A stretch of 64,000 nt of DNA from Fusobacterium necrophorum subsp. necrophorum (lineage in GTDB: Bacteria > Fusobacteriota > Fusobacteriia > Fusobacteriales > Fusobacteriaceae), in the NCBI RefSeq assembly GCF_004006635.1, contig NZ_CP034842.1:744001-808000 (forward strand). The letters are read 5' to 3'. The translations under genes and the position numbers were made by a program. This document shows, piece by piece, positions 27,104-36,251 of this stretch. The notes beneath the pieces were generated by a model. It was not told the DNA's origin. It made no database searches and was given only the letters and a program-made list of their open reading frames with translations. Position 1 is the first letter of the stretch, and each line of letters opens with the position of its first letter.

Positions 27104-27541
27104 ATGATGAAAACAAGAATAAATCCGAATGCTGTCAGTCCTATGGAAATGAATCAAATGTCTTCCATGATGGGAATGATGAGCAGTTTACAAAAAATTG
27201 GAAAAGGAAAAAGAAAATATTCCGTTTCCTTAGATAAATCCAGTAAAAAATTTCTGGTAAAATTTATGGATGAAGTAAAAAAACAATTTTCAGGTTCTGC
27301 TATGGCAGACCAAAACAAGCAAATCTATGATTTTCTTGTTTATGTCAAAGAAATTGCAGAAAAAAAAGAAAGTACGGAATTAAAAGTAAGTTTTGAAGAA
27401 GAAGAATTTTTGAAAAAAATGCTGAAGGACTCTCTTCGGGGAATGGAAGGGATGGAGTTTCAATGGTATCAATTTATCAAAAAGAGAATGGTAAAAATGT
27501 TGGCTTCTCAATATCGAGATTTGTTGGCAAAATTTAAATAG
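27104..27541 (+). CDS. hypothetical protein, Met-rich N-terminus
   Basis: 145 residues, not recognised. The first 30 residues are rich in Met (MEMNQMSSMMGMMSS), followed by a charged, mostly helical body with FLVKFMDEVKKQF, FLVYVKEIAEKK and a C-terminal basic helix. No signal peptide or membrane helix. AGGAGGA precedes two possible ATGs (27104, 27107). Starts 5 bases after tsaC, so last gene of glmU-prs-tsaC; the context says nothing definite about its role. Confidence 0.75.
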   Translation: MMKTRINPNAVSPMEMNQMSSMMGMMSSLQKIGKGKRKYSVSLDKSSKKFLVKFMDEVKKQFSGSAMADQNKQIYDFLVYVKEIAEKKESTELKVSFEEEEFLKKMLKDSLRGMEGMEFQWYQFIKKRMVKMLASQYRDLLAKFK

Positions 27542-27622
27542 GAAACAGGATCGCTTATAGAAGAACAACGTTCTGGAAAGTATGCCAGTTCTGACTAAAA
27601 TAGAAGAAATAACAAAGATAAG

Positions 27623-27660
27623 AGGTCTCTCAAAAGATTCATTTGGGGGACTTTTTTTTA
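27623..27660 (+). terminator. terminator of the glmU-prs operon
   Basis: 12-base stem AGGTCTCTCAAA / TTTGGGGGACTT with three G-U pairs, then eight T. Confidence 0.8.
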
Positions 27661-27784
27661 TTGTTAAAAAAATGAGGATGAACAGGTTTCCTTGTGTTTT
27701 CAAAAGAAATATCTTATAATGAAATCGGAACAATCAAAGAATACGTGAGATAAAAAACTTTTTACTTTAGAGAGGGAGGGAGAT

Positions 27785-28936
27785 ATGCAAAAGATATGGA
27801 GAGGAATGGGAATATTCGGATTACTCTTTTTGATTTTAAATTTCTTTTCCTATTCGAATGATTGGGAATTCGGTTCTCGGGGAGAACACATGGTCCCTTT
27901 CAAAAATTCCAGGATGAAAATCAAAGATGAGAAAATTATGATGAAATTGGAAGAGGATAAAAGTGGAGACTTTCGAATGAAAGTCAAAGTTCGCTTTGTA
28001 CTTGAAAATGAAGAGGAGGGAAAGAAAATCATCGGCTTTGTCACTCCGGAAAGGGAGGATAATGATGCAGAAGAAGAAAATGCCGGAAAAGATAAAAGAT
28101 TAGGAATTACAAAATTTTTGAGCAAAGTCAATGGGAAAACAGTTCTCACTCAGCAAAAAGCTCTGCAAGATATTCTATCCAAAGGAATTTTGGATAAGGA
28201 AGCATGGGAGGAATATCAAGAAAAGAAGTATTGGAAAAGTGATGTGTATTATTTGGAAGCTCCTTTTTTCAAGGGAGAAAATGTGGTGGAACATGAATAT
28301 TATTACACGGGGTCCTATGGTATTTTTGAAAGAGAGTTTGCCTATATTTTGACCACGATTTCCAAATGGCAGGATCAGAGAGTAGAAAATTTTGAACTGC
28401 TTTTGGACATGAAAAATGCTTATGTTGCCTTACCCTATACTTTTTGGAAGAATCATAAAAAAATTGAGTGGGAAATGTTGGGAGAAGGAAAAAGTGTTGA
28501 GGTGGAAGAAGGAGAAAAGCAAAAAAGAGTATACCTTCGTATGAAAAACGGAGTGATACGATACCGAGCTAAAAATTTTTCTCCTGACAAAGAATTTCAT
28601 GCTGTGGTGATAACAGATAGCAGGGGAACGGTGGGTCGAGTTTCCAATCCGAAACATTCAAAATATATTCTCCATGATAAATTGACAGAACTGCTATTGA
28701 GAATGCAAATGGAAGACGAAGAATTTTACAGGGAAGATTTAGAAAAGTTAACAGGGGAGGAATTGGAACTTCTTCGGAATTATCCCTATGCCTTTGCGGG
28801 TTATGATTTTTCTCGAAAAGATTTAAAAGCTTATTTCTCACAATTTGTTTGGTATCTCCCTCTTGGAACGAAAGTTCCGATAAAGGAAGAAGAAGTGATT
28901 TCTGTCGTAGATAACATAAAAAAGGGAAGAGAGTAA
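27785..28936 (+). CDS. exported YARHG-domain protein, DUF4424-like
   Basis: 383 residues. N-terminal hydrophobic segment (about 8-24, MGIFGLLFLILNFFSYS) as signal peptide or anchor. The middle resembles DUF4424-type extracellular beta domains (MKIKDEKIMMKLEED, KVRFVLENEEEGK, KGENVVEHEYYYTGSYG). The C-terminal YARHG-type domain contains LRNYPYAFAGYDFSRKDLKAYFSQFVWYLP. Function unknown; YARHG domains are found in envelope and surface proteins of anaerobes. Very acidic and Lys-rich. Single gene with ribosome site AGAGGGAGGGAG; the frame is well kept. Confidence 0.75.
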   Translation: MQKIWRGMGIFGLLFLILNFFSYSNDWEFGSRGEHMVPFKNSRMKIKDEKIMMKLEEDKSGDFRMKVKVRFVLENEEEGKKIIGFVTPEREDNDAEEENAGKDKRLGITKFLSKVNGKTVLTQQKALQDILSKGILDKEAWEEYQEKKYWKSDVYYLEAPFFKGENVVEHEYYYTGSYGIFEREFAYILTTISKWQDQRVENFELLLDMKNAYVALPYTFWKNHKKIEWEMLGEGKSVEVEEGEKQKRVYLRMKNGVIRYRAKNFSPDKEFHAVVITDSRGTVGRVSNPKHSKYILHDKLTELLLRMQMEDEEFYREDLEKLTGEELELLRNYPYAFAGYDFSRKDLKAYFSQFVWYLPLGTKVPIKEEEVISVVDNIKKGRE

Positions 28937-29030
28937 AAATAGATGGCAGCGATTGAAGCATGAAAAAAAGCTTACCTCAGAGAGAGTTAGTATACGGCGA
29001 TAAAAATCGTAAGCTGCATAGTTAGGATAT

Positions 29031-29059
29031 AAAAAGGGCTATTCCAAATGGGATAGCCC
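29031..29059 (-). terminator. terminator of trpS
   Basis: Minus strand: GGGCTAT, 10-base loop, ATAGCCC, then TTTTTATAT; 19 bases after the trpS stop. Confidence 0.85.
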
Positions 29060-29077
29060 TTGATAAGCGGAAGCTTC

Positions 29078-30058
29078 TTATCGATAAATATTTCCCAGTA
29101 AACCGACAATTTCTTTTGCTTCCTGCACTTTTTTGCTTGCAATGGTTCTTGCTTTTTTAGCTCCTTCTTGTAGAATGTCTTCCACATATTTTGGATTTTG
29201 TTCCAATGCTTCTCTCTTTTCTCTCGCTTGACCGAAATATTCCAAAATAGTGTTTAATAACTCCGTCTTGGCATGACCGTAGCCATAATTTCCTGCTAAA
29301 AACTTCTCCTTCATTTCATTCTGTTTTTCAATACTGGTAAACAAAGCGTAAAGTTTTGCAATGTTATTATCCGGATTTTTAGGTTCCTCCAAAGGAGTGG
29401 AATCGGTGACAATACTCATGACCTGTTGCTTTAACTGTTTCTTTGGAGCAAACATCTGAATGGTATTTCCATAAGATTTACTCATTTTTTGTCCGTCCGT
29501 TCCCGGTACGACGGCAACCTTATCCAAGATGAGAGGTTCCGGCAAGTGAAAGAAGTCAACCTCATATTGTTGATTGAACTTCATGGCAATGTCTCTTGTC
29601 ATTTCCAAATGTTGTTTTTGGTCTTTTCCGACAGGAACCACATCAGCATCATAGATTAAAATATCAGCTGCCATGAGAGCAGGATAGTTGAACAGTCCCA
29701 TATTTGGAGTGAACCCTTTGGCTAATTTATCTTTATAGGAATGGGCTCTTTCCAGCAAACCGACAGGAGCTACATTGCAAAGCAGCCAATAAAGTTCGAC
29801 ATGTTCGGGAACATCGGATTGTAAAAATAAGGTGGATTTTTCAGGATTCAGTCCTAAGGATAAATAATCCAGAATAATATTTTTAGTATTTTCTCGTAAG
29901 TCTTGCGGCTTCGTCAAAGAAGTCAAAGAATGGTAATCGGCTACAAAATAAAATCCTTCGTACTCCTCTTGCATTCTTACAAATTGTTCAATGGCACCAA
30001 AGTAGTTTCCGAGATGTAGAATACCGCTCGGTTGGATACCAGATAAACTTCGTTTCAT
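29078..30058 (-). CDS. trpS: tryptophan-tRNA ligase
   Basis: 326 residues, class Ic synthetase. HIGH-type motif in QPSGILHLGNYFGA (about 9-22), KMSKS in DGQKMSKSYGNTI (about 193-205), and FVADYHSLTSL. Full length. AGGAGGC ribosome site. It starts 42 bases after the ABC exporter genes on the same strand with no terminator between, so some read-through is likely; the 42-base gap leaves no room for a T-box leader. Confidence 0.96.
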   Translation of the reverse strand: MKRSLSGIQPSGILHLGNYFGAIEQFVRMQEEYEGFYFVADYHSLTSLTKPQDLRENTKNIILDYLSLGLNPEKSTLFLQSDVPEHVELYWLLCNVAPVGLLERAHSYKDKLAKGFTPNMGLFNYPALMAADILIYDADVVPVGKDQKQHLEMTRDIAMKFNQQYEVDFFHLPEPLILDKVAVVPGTDGQKMSKSYGNTIQMFAPKKQLKQQVMSIVTDSTPLEEPKNPDNNIAKLYALFTSIEKQNEMKEKFLAGNYGYGHAKTELLNTILEYFGQAREKREALEQNPKYVEDILQEGAKKARTIASKKVQEAKEIVGLLGNIYR

Positions 30059-30100
30059 AGAGTGCCTCCTAAAATATGTTTTCCAAACATTATATCACAG

Positions 30101-31990
30101 TTATTGTGGAAGTTCAAGTTCAAAATCACTGGTATAGAGCTGATAATATTGCCCTTTTTGTGCCATGAGAGAAGCATGGTTTCCTTGCTCTATGATATGT
30201 CCTTTTTCTAGAACAAGAATAAGATCTGCACTTTTTACCGTGGAAAGTCGATGAGCGATGATGAAAACAGTTCTTCCTTGCATCAATATTTCCATAGCTC
30301 TTTGAATTATGTTTTCTGTTTTAGTATCTATGGAAGAAGTTGCCTCATCTAAAATCATAATTGGCGGATCAGCAATTGCAGCACGAGCAATGGCAATCAA
30401 TTGACGTTGACCTGTCGACAAAGTGTCAATAGTTTCAGAAAGGAAAGTATGGTATCCTTCTGGTAGCCTGCTGATAAAATCGTTTGCTCCTATCAATTTT
30501 GCAATGGAAATACATTCTTCTTCCGTTGCTTCCAGTCTGCCATATCGAATATTTTCCAAAATACTTCCTGTAAATAGATGGGTGTCCTGTAAAACCATGC
30601 CTAGAGAATGACGAAGAGCTTTTTTGGAAATTTTTTGAATATTGATTCCGTCATAATAGATTTCTCCAGCAGTAACATCATAAAAGCGATTCAACAGATT
30701 GGCAATTGTTGTTTTTCCTGCACCAGTTGCCCCTACCAAAGCAATTTTCTTTCCGGGTTGGACATGAAGAGAAATATTTTCTAGAACAGCTTTTCCTTCT
30801 TCATATTCAAATTTAACAGCTTTCCAATGAATTTCCCCTCGAAGTTCTTTATAGCAAGGAAGAGTTTTTCCAGGCTTTCTGTACTTCCATGTCCAGATTT
30901 TTTTAGAGTTTTCAGAGTTTTCAGTACGAATCAAAGTAACTTCTCCCACGTCACTTTCTGTCGTCTCTTTCAGTAGGGAAGAAATTCGTTTCATTCCTGC
31001 GATGCCCGAAGCGACCGCATTCATTTGTTGAGAGACTTGATTGACACTTCCTGAAAATGTCTTTGACAGATTTAAAAAAGGAATGATGATGCTCATGCTG
31101 ATTGGTAAACCTGAAATACTGAGATTTGGAATATGAAAATATAACAGAAAGGCACCAGTGATGACAATGATAACATAAAGAAAATTTCCGGTGCTGTTTA
31201 AAATGGGATTCAGAATATTGGTGTATGTGTTTGCCTGTTTTGCTTCTTGAAACAGAGTATCATTTAATGTATCAAAAGAATGTTTATTCTTTTCTTCTTG
31301 GCAAAGAGTTTGAATTATTTTTTGTCCATTGATCCTTTCTTCGATAAATCCTTCCAGTTTTCCCAGTGAATTTTGCTGAGAGGAGAAATGAACAATCGAA
31401 TTTCTTCCGATTTTTTGAGTAATCATGGATATAAAAATAACAGCAATTAACACGAGAAAGGTCAACCACAAGCAATAGTAAAGCATAATACTCAGAACGG
31501 TGATAGCTGTAATGAAAGAAATAAATAATTGAGGAAATCCCTGAGAAACTAGCTGTCGAAGACTGTCCACATCATTGGTATAGTGACTCATAATCTCTCC
31601 ATAGCTGTGTTTGTCAAAATATTGTATCGGAAGCTTTTGCATTTGAGAAAACATCTTGCCACGTATTTTCTTCAAGATTCCGGGGGTAATGACTGCCATG
31701 AGTTGACCGGATACTAGAGCCATAGTCAGAGAAAAAAGATAACATCCGACTAGGGCGTAGAGGAAAGGAAGGAGTTGTAAGGAAACCATGTTCCATTCCC
31801 CTCTCTTTGTATTTTTTTCAATCACGGCAATAATCTCTCTTATAAAGACAGAAGAAACAGTTCCTGCTAGAGGATTCAGAAACGTACAAACCAGTGTCGT
31901 AGGAAATAGAATAGGATAATACTGAAATATCATTTTCAGAAGTTGAAAAAGCTCGGTAACATTCAGTGTTTTCTTTTTTTTAGTCTTCAT
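30101..31990 (-). CDS. ABC exporter half-transporter, catalytic-site subunit
   Basis: 629 residues: a six-helix membrane domain (about 20-330) fused to an ATPase (about 385-620). Walker A VGATGAGKTTIANL, Q-loop VLQDTHLF, Walker B IMILDEATSSID with catalytic Glu, switch His in IIAHRLSTVKSA. The signature is LSTGQ instead of LSGGQ. With its partner, which has the reverse asymmetry, it fits the BmrC/BmrD and TM287/288 type of heterodimeric multidrug or lipid exporter, this being the larger BmrD-like half. The start overlaps the end of the partner gene by 11 bases. Confidence 0.93.
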   Translation of the reverse strand: MKTKKKKTLNVTELFQLLKMIFQYYPILFPTTLVCTFLNPLAGTVSSVFIREIIAVIEKNTKRGEWNMVSLQLLPFLYALVGCYLFSLTMALVSGQLMAVITPGILKKIRGKMFSQMQKLPIQYFDKHSYGEIMSHYTNDVDSLRQLVSQGFPQLFISFITAITVLSIMLYYCLWLTFLVLIAVIFISMITQKIGRNSIVHFSSQQNSLGKLEGFIEERINGQKIIQTLCQEEKNKHSFDTLNDTLFQEAKQANTYTNILNPILNSTGNFLYVIIVITGAFLLYFHIPNLSISGLPISMSIIIPFLNLSKTFSGSVNQVSQQMNAVASGIAGMKRISSLLKETTESDVGEVTLIRTENSENSKKIWTWKYRKPGKTLPCYKELRGEIHWKAVKFEYEEGKAVLENISLHVQPGKKIALVGATGAGKTTIANLLNRFYDVTAGEIYYDGINIQKISKKALRHSLGMVLQDTHLFTGSILENIRYGRLEATEEECISIAKLIGANDFISRLPEGYHTFLSETIDTLSTGQRQLIAIARAAIADPPIMILDEATSSIDTKTENIIQRAMEILMQGRTVFIIAHRLSTVKSADLILVLEKGHIIEQGNHASLMAQKGQYYQLYTSDFELELPQ

Positions 31991-33725
31991 TCCTATCCTC
32001 CATTCTTTTTTGAGAAATATAAATGTCTCTGTAATTTTGATTTTCTAATAAAAGTTGCTGATGTGTTCCTATTGCCTGAATATGTCCATGCTCCATTAAA
32101 ATAATGCGATCTGCATGTTCTATGGAAGCAATCCGTTGTGCAACAATGATTTTTGTGCTTTCTGGAAAGAAGTCGGAGAGAGCTTTTTGAATAAGTCTAT
32201 CTGTTTTGGTGTCCACAGCACTGGTGGCATCATCCAGAATCAGGATTTTTGGATTTTTTAAAAAGGTTCTTGCAAGGCATAATCGTTGCTTTTGGCCTCC
32301 AGAAAGATTGGTTCCTCCTTGTTCAATCCATGAGTCATAGCCTTCCTGAAAATGAGAAATAAACTCATCTGCCTGTGCAAGTTGGCAGGCTTTTTTCATC
32401 TCCTGTTCTGTTGCATTTTCTCTTCCGAAACGAAGATTCTCTCGAATAGAACCTGCAAACAGGGTATTTTTTTGTAACACAATCACAATCTGTTTTCGTA
32501 ACGTTGTTATATCATAGCTACGAATGTCAACTCCTCCAACTTTGATACTTCCTTCTGTAACATCGTATAATCGAGGAATGAGTTGTACAAGAGAAGATTT
32601 TGCGGAGCCGGTACTTCCGATAATTCCAATTGTTTCGCCGGTGTTTATTTGTAGGTTAATATTGGTAAGAATTTTTTTCTTGGATTTCTTGGAATATTGA
32701 AAAGAGACATTCTCAAATCTGATGGAGTTATCTTTTAGAGAAAAGATAGGATTTTCAGGATTTGAAAGAAGGCTTTTTTCAATGAGAACTTCTGTAATTC
32801 GTTTGCCGGATTCCACGGACATGCTAATCATGACAAAGACCATAGAGAGAGCCATAAAACTATTTAGTATCATAAGACTGTAAAGCAGTAGAGAAGACAA
32901 TTGTCCAATATCAAAATTTCCTTTTTGAGGAAGAGTAATGTGATAGGAAGCAAAAAATAAAAGAAAAACAGTTATAGCATAAATACAAAACTGCATTAGT
33001 GGACTGGTGAATGCTAGAATCGATCGGACTTTTACGGAATCTGTATAAAGTTTATGTATGGTGAGATTAAATTTTTTTTCTTCGTATTCTTCTCTTACAT
33101 ATGATTTTACAACACGCATGGATTTAATATTTTCTTGGACCAGATTATTCATGGCATCATATTGTATAAAAATTTTTTGAAAAAAAGGAAAAGCCTTACG
33201 AATAATCCAGATAAGTCCTATTACCAGAATGGGAACGACAACAAAAAAAATCCATACCAGTTTTGCTCCAAGGATAAACACCATGATAAAAGAAAAGATG
33301 AGCATAAGAGGAGCACGAATAGCAGTACGAAGAATTACTATATATGCATTTTGAAGATTACTGATATCGCTTGTCATTCGAGTAATCAGAGAAGATACTG
33401 GAAATTTTTCAATATTTTTAAAAGAATAGTGTTGTATATGATAAAACATATCTTTTCGCAGATTTTTTGCAAAGCCACAGGAAGCAACAGCGGAAGTGGT
33501 TCCTGCTAAAATACCTGCTAAAAAGGAGAATCCAAGTAATATAAAGGCAAAAAAACTGTAGCGAAAAAGAAGACGGATTTCTCCTTCACTTTTTATCTGA
33601 TTGATTAATAAAGCAATGATAGAAGGAAGAATACATTCCATGATCACTTCCAGAGATACCAGAAGAGGTGTTAACAGAGATACTGTTTTATATTCCCGAA
33701 TACTTTTGGAAAGTTTGATTATCAT
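31980..33725 (-). CDS. ABC exporter half-transporter, degenerate-site subunit
   Basis: 581 residues: six-helix membrane domain then ATPase (about 340-575). Walker A is GSTGSAKSSL, with Ala where Gly is usual, and Walker B is ILDDATSAVD, with Asp in place of the catalytic Glu; the signature LSGGQKQR is intact. These changes define the degenerate ATP site of heterodimeric exporters. It is the first gene of the pair and is translated in overlap with the second, supporting fixed stoichiometry. Ribosome site GAGGAGGC. Substrate not predictable. Confidence 0.93.
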   Translation of the reverse strand: MIIKLSKSIREYKTVSLLTPLLVSLEVIMECILPSIIALLINQIKSEGEIRLLFRYSFFAFILLGFSFLAGILAGTTSAVASCGFAKNLRKDMFYHIQHYSFKNIEKFPVSSLITRMTSDISNLQNAYIVILRTAIRAPLMLIFSFIMVFILGAKLVWIFFVVVPILVIGLIWIIRKAFPFFQKIFIQYDAMNNLVQENIKSMRVVKSYVREEYEEKKFNLTIHKLYTDSVKVRSILAFTSPLMQFCIYAITVFLLFFASYHITLPQKGNFDIGQLSSLLLYSLMILNSFMALSMVFVMISMSVESGKRITEVLIEKSLLSNPENPIFSLKDNSIRFENVSFQYSKKSKKKILTNINLQINTGETIGIIGSTGSAKSSLVQLIPRLYDVTEGSIKVGGVDIRSYDITTLRKQIVIVLQKNTLFAGSIRENLRFGRENATEQEMKKACQLAQADEFISHFQEGYDSWIEQGGTNLSGGQKQRLCLARTFLKNPKILILDDATSAVDTKTDRLIQKALSDFFPESTKIIVAQRIASIEHADRIILMEHGHIQAIGTHQQLLLENQNYRDIYISQKRMEDRNED

Positions 33726-33788
33726 AGATTGTTACGCCTCCTCTTCTCTTCCCTAAAATTACTTTCAATTTCTCATCACAAAGGATGT

Positions 33789-33818
33789 ATTATAATATGA
33801 ACGGATGAACTTAAACAA
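33789..33818 (-). promoter_or_regulatory. candidate promoter of the ABC exporter pair
   Basis: Minus strand: TTGTTT, 18-base spacer, TATAAT, about 64 bases upstream of the ATG. The surrounding 315-base spacer (33726-34040) has only this and the ROK gene promoter. Confidence 0.5.
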
Positions 33819-33976
33819 AATAAGAGTCTATAAAATTTTTTCTAAGCTCTTATTTTTCATTTTCTTTAAAATATATTAAAAAACCATTATTTTTGTAATA
33901 CTCACTATATTTATATCAAACTATAGAATTCATTTTACTATAGCATAATTGGATTGAAAATTCAAGAAAGTTCTAT

Positions 33977-34005
33977 TTGCATAAATCTTTGGAAAACAGT
34001 ATAAT
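33977..34005 (+). promoter_or_regulatory. promoter of the ROK kinase gene
   Basis: TTGCAT, 17-base spacer, TATAAT, 35 bases before the ATG. Confidence 0.65.
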
Positions 34006-34040
34006 AAAAGCAAAAAAGAATTGAAAGAGGAGAATATAAC

Positions 34041-34994
34041 ATGAAATATTATAGTGGAGTGGACTTGGGAGGAACAAATACCAAGATTGGACTATGTAAT
34101 GAAGAAGGAAAGATTTTGCACTCTTCTTCTATTAAGACCGATTCCATTCACGGAGTTGAGGATACCCTGAAGCGTATTTGGCTTGAAATTCAAAAGCAAC
34201 TGACAGAAGAAAAGCTTAAAAGAGAAGATTTATCAGGGATTGGAATTGGAATTCCGGGACCTGTAAAGAATCAGAGTATTGTTGGTTTTTTCGCAAATTT
34301 TCCTTGGGAAAAAAATATGAATTTAAAAGAAAAAATGGAGACCTTGACAGGGATTAGAACATTAGTGGACAATGATGTGAATGTCATTGCTCAAGGAGAA
34401 GCGATTTTTGGAGCGGCAAAGGGGCATAAGAGTTCGATTACAGTGGCATTGGGGACGGGAATCGGAGGAGGGATTTTCGTAGACGGAAGATTAATTTCCG
34501 GAATGACCGGAGCTGGAGGAGAAATTGGACATATGAAGTTGGTTCCTGACGGAAAGTTATGCGGATGCGGACAAAAAGGTTGTTTTGAAGCCTATGCTTC
34601 TGCAACCGGAATGATTCGAGAAGCTCTATCCCGATTGTACGTCAATAAATTGAATGCTTTATATGAGAAATTTCAAGGAAATTATGAGACTTTAGAAGCG
34701 AAAGATATTTTTGAAGCGGCAGCGGCGGGAGATGTTTTTTCTCAGGAAATTGTGGATTATGAAGCGGAATATTTAGCTATGGGAATCGGAAATCTATTAA
34801 ATATTATCAATCCGGAAGTGGTAGTATTAGGGGGAGGCATTGCTCTTGCTAAGGAACAAATCTTGGAACCGATGAAACAGAAGATTCGAAAGTATGCTTT
34901 GGAAATTACCTTAGAGAATTTAGAAATCAAAACCGGAGTGCTTGGAAATGAAGCGGGGATCTTAGGAGCGGCAGCCCTTTTTATGCTTTCTTAG
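34041..34994 (+). CDS. ROK-family sugar kinase (glucokinase-like)
   Basis: 317 residues. ATP phosphate loop VDLGGTNTKIG (5-15), IGIPGPV, catalytic Asp in VDNDVNVIAQGEA, second phosphate motif VALGTGIGGGIF, sugar-binding GAGGEIGHMKL and the zinc motif CGCGQKGCFE. There is no N-terminal HTH, so it is a kinase rather than a ROK repressor. It lies directly upstream of mglBAC: galactose or glucose brought in by Mgl, or another hexose, is the plausible substrate; glucose is the usual one for this architecture. Confidence 0.9.
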   Translation: MKYYSGVDLGGTNTKIGLCNEEGKILHSSSIKTDSIHGVEDTLKRIWLEIQKQLTEEKLKREDLSGIGIGIPGPVKNQSIVGFFANFPWEKNMNLKEKMETLTGIRTLVDNDVNVIAQGEAIFGAAKGHKSSITVALGTGIGGGIFVDGRLISGMTGAGGEIGHMKLVPDGKLCGCGQKGCFEAYASATGMIREALSRLYVNKLNALYEKFQGNYETLEAKDIFEAAAAGDVFSQEIVDYEAEYLAMGIGNLLNIINPEVVVLGGGIALAKEQILEPMKQKIRKYALEITLENLEIKTGVLGNEAGILGAAALFMLS

Positions 34995-35040
34995 AATTAA
35001 AGTTTCAAAGGAAAATAATTGTTTTTAAATTAAAAAAACA

Positions 35041-35069
35041 TTGACAAAATTGAAATAAAACATTATAGT
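35041..35069 (+). promoter_or_regulatory. promoter of mglBAC
   Basis: TTGACA, 17-base spacer, TATAGT, 72 bases before the mglB ATG. Near consensus, in keeping with high expression of a binding protein. Confidence 0.75.
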
Positions 35070-35140
35070 AATGGTATAGAATATATGGAAATGAAACAAA
35101 ATGAAAACAAGTTTTTTAAAAAATAGGAGGTATTTCAAAC

Positions 35141-36157
35141 ATGAAAAAAATGGGAATCGTATTGGGTGCTTTGGTATTGGCAGCAGGACTTGTAGGATGT
35201 GGAGAAAAGAAAGAAGCAGCAGCTCCCGCTGAAAATGCAGTAAGAATGGGATTAACTGCTTATAAATTTGATGATAACTTCATTGCATTGTTCAGACAAG
35301 CTTTTCAAGCAGAAGCGGATGCTGTAGGAGATCAAGTTGCTCTACAAATGGTTGACTCTCAAAATGATGCAGCAAAACAAAATGAACAATTGGATGTGTT
35401 ATTAGAAAAAGGAATTGACACCTTAGCAATCAATTTGGTTGACCCGGCCGGTGTCGATGTTGTATTGGAAAAAATCAAAGCAAAAGAATTGCCAGTTGTT
35501 TTCTATAATCGAAAACCTTCAGAGGAAGCGTTGGCTTCTTATGACAAAGCTTACTATGTAGGAATTGATCCAAATGCACAAGGAGTTGCTCAAGGAAAAT
35601 TAATTGAAAAAGCATGGCAAGCAAATCCTGCTTTGGATTTAAACGGAGACGGAGTGATTCAATTCGCTATGTTAAAAGGAGAACCCGGACATCCAGATGC
35701 AGAAGCAAGAACTGTTTACTCCATTAAAACATTGAATGAAGATGGAATTAAAACAGAAGAATTACATTTAGATACAGCTATGTGGGATACTGCACAAGCA
35801 AAGGATAAAATGGATGCATGGTTGTCAGGACCGAATGCGGATAAGATTGAAGTGGTTATCTGTAATAATGACGGAATGGCTTTAGGAGCTATTGAATCCA
35901 TGAAAGCCTTTGGAAAATCATTACCGGTATTTGGAGTGGATGCTTTACCAGAAGCTATTACTTTGATTGAAAAAGGAGAAATGGCGGGAACTGTTTTAAA
36001 TGACGCAAAAGGTCAAGCAAAAGCAACTTTCCAAGTAGCTATGAACCTAGGAGAAGGAAAAGAAGCAACGGAAGGAACAGACATTCAAATGGAAAATAAA
36101 ATCGTATTGGTACCTAGTATCGGAATTGACAAAGAAAATGTAGCAGAATACAAATAA
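35141..36157 (+). CDS. mglB: galactose/glucose-binding lipoprotein MglB
   Basis: 338 residues. Lipobox LVGC puts the lipidated Cys at residue 20. Periplasmic type I fold with [30 protein letters not shown], the calcium loop DLNGDGVIQ (Asp residues about 167-173), [14 protein letters not shown] and GVDALPEAI. All match galactose/glucose-binding MglB. Captures D-galactose or glucose and delivers it to MglAC. Followed by a strong hairpin before mglA. Confidence 0.95.
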   Translation: MKKMGIVLGALVLAAGLVGCGEKKEAAAPAENAVRMGLTAYKFDDNFIALFRQAFQAEADAVGDQVALQMVDSQNDAAKQNEQLDVLLEKGIDTLAINLVDPAGVDVVLEKIKAKELPVVFYNRKPSEEALASYDKAYYVGIDPNAQGVAQGKLIEKAWQANPALDLNGDGVIQFAMLKGEPGHPDAEARTVYSIKTLNEDGIKTEELHLDTAMWDTAQAKDKMDAWLSGPNADKIEVVICNNDGMALGAIESMKAFGKSLPVFGVDALPEAITLIEKGEMAGTVLNDAKGQAKATFQVAMNLGEGKEATEGTDIQMENKIVLVPSIGIDKENVAEYK

Positions 36158-36190
36158 TAAGTAAGACAGAGGTTTGTAAATGGAAAGAAA

Positions 36191-36218
36191 GGAGATTGTC
36201 TGTGACAATCTCCTTTTT
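36191..36218 (+). terminator. intra-operon terminator between mglB and mglA
   Basis: Perfect 10-base stem GGAGATTGTC / GACAATCTCC with a 3-base loop and TTTTTA. It lies 33 bases after mglB and 34 before mglA. No second promoter is seen, so partial termination would keep the binding protein in excess over the ATPase and permease. Confidence 0.88.
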
Positions 36219-36251
36219 AGCAAAAAATTTTGGAAGAAATGAGGAAACCGT

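Noticed and set aside
30059..30100. T-box leader for trpS
   Set aside because: The gap to the upstream gene is 42 bases with no T-box sequence.
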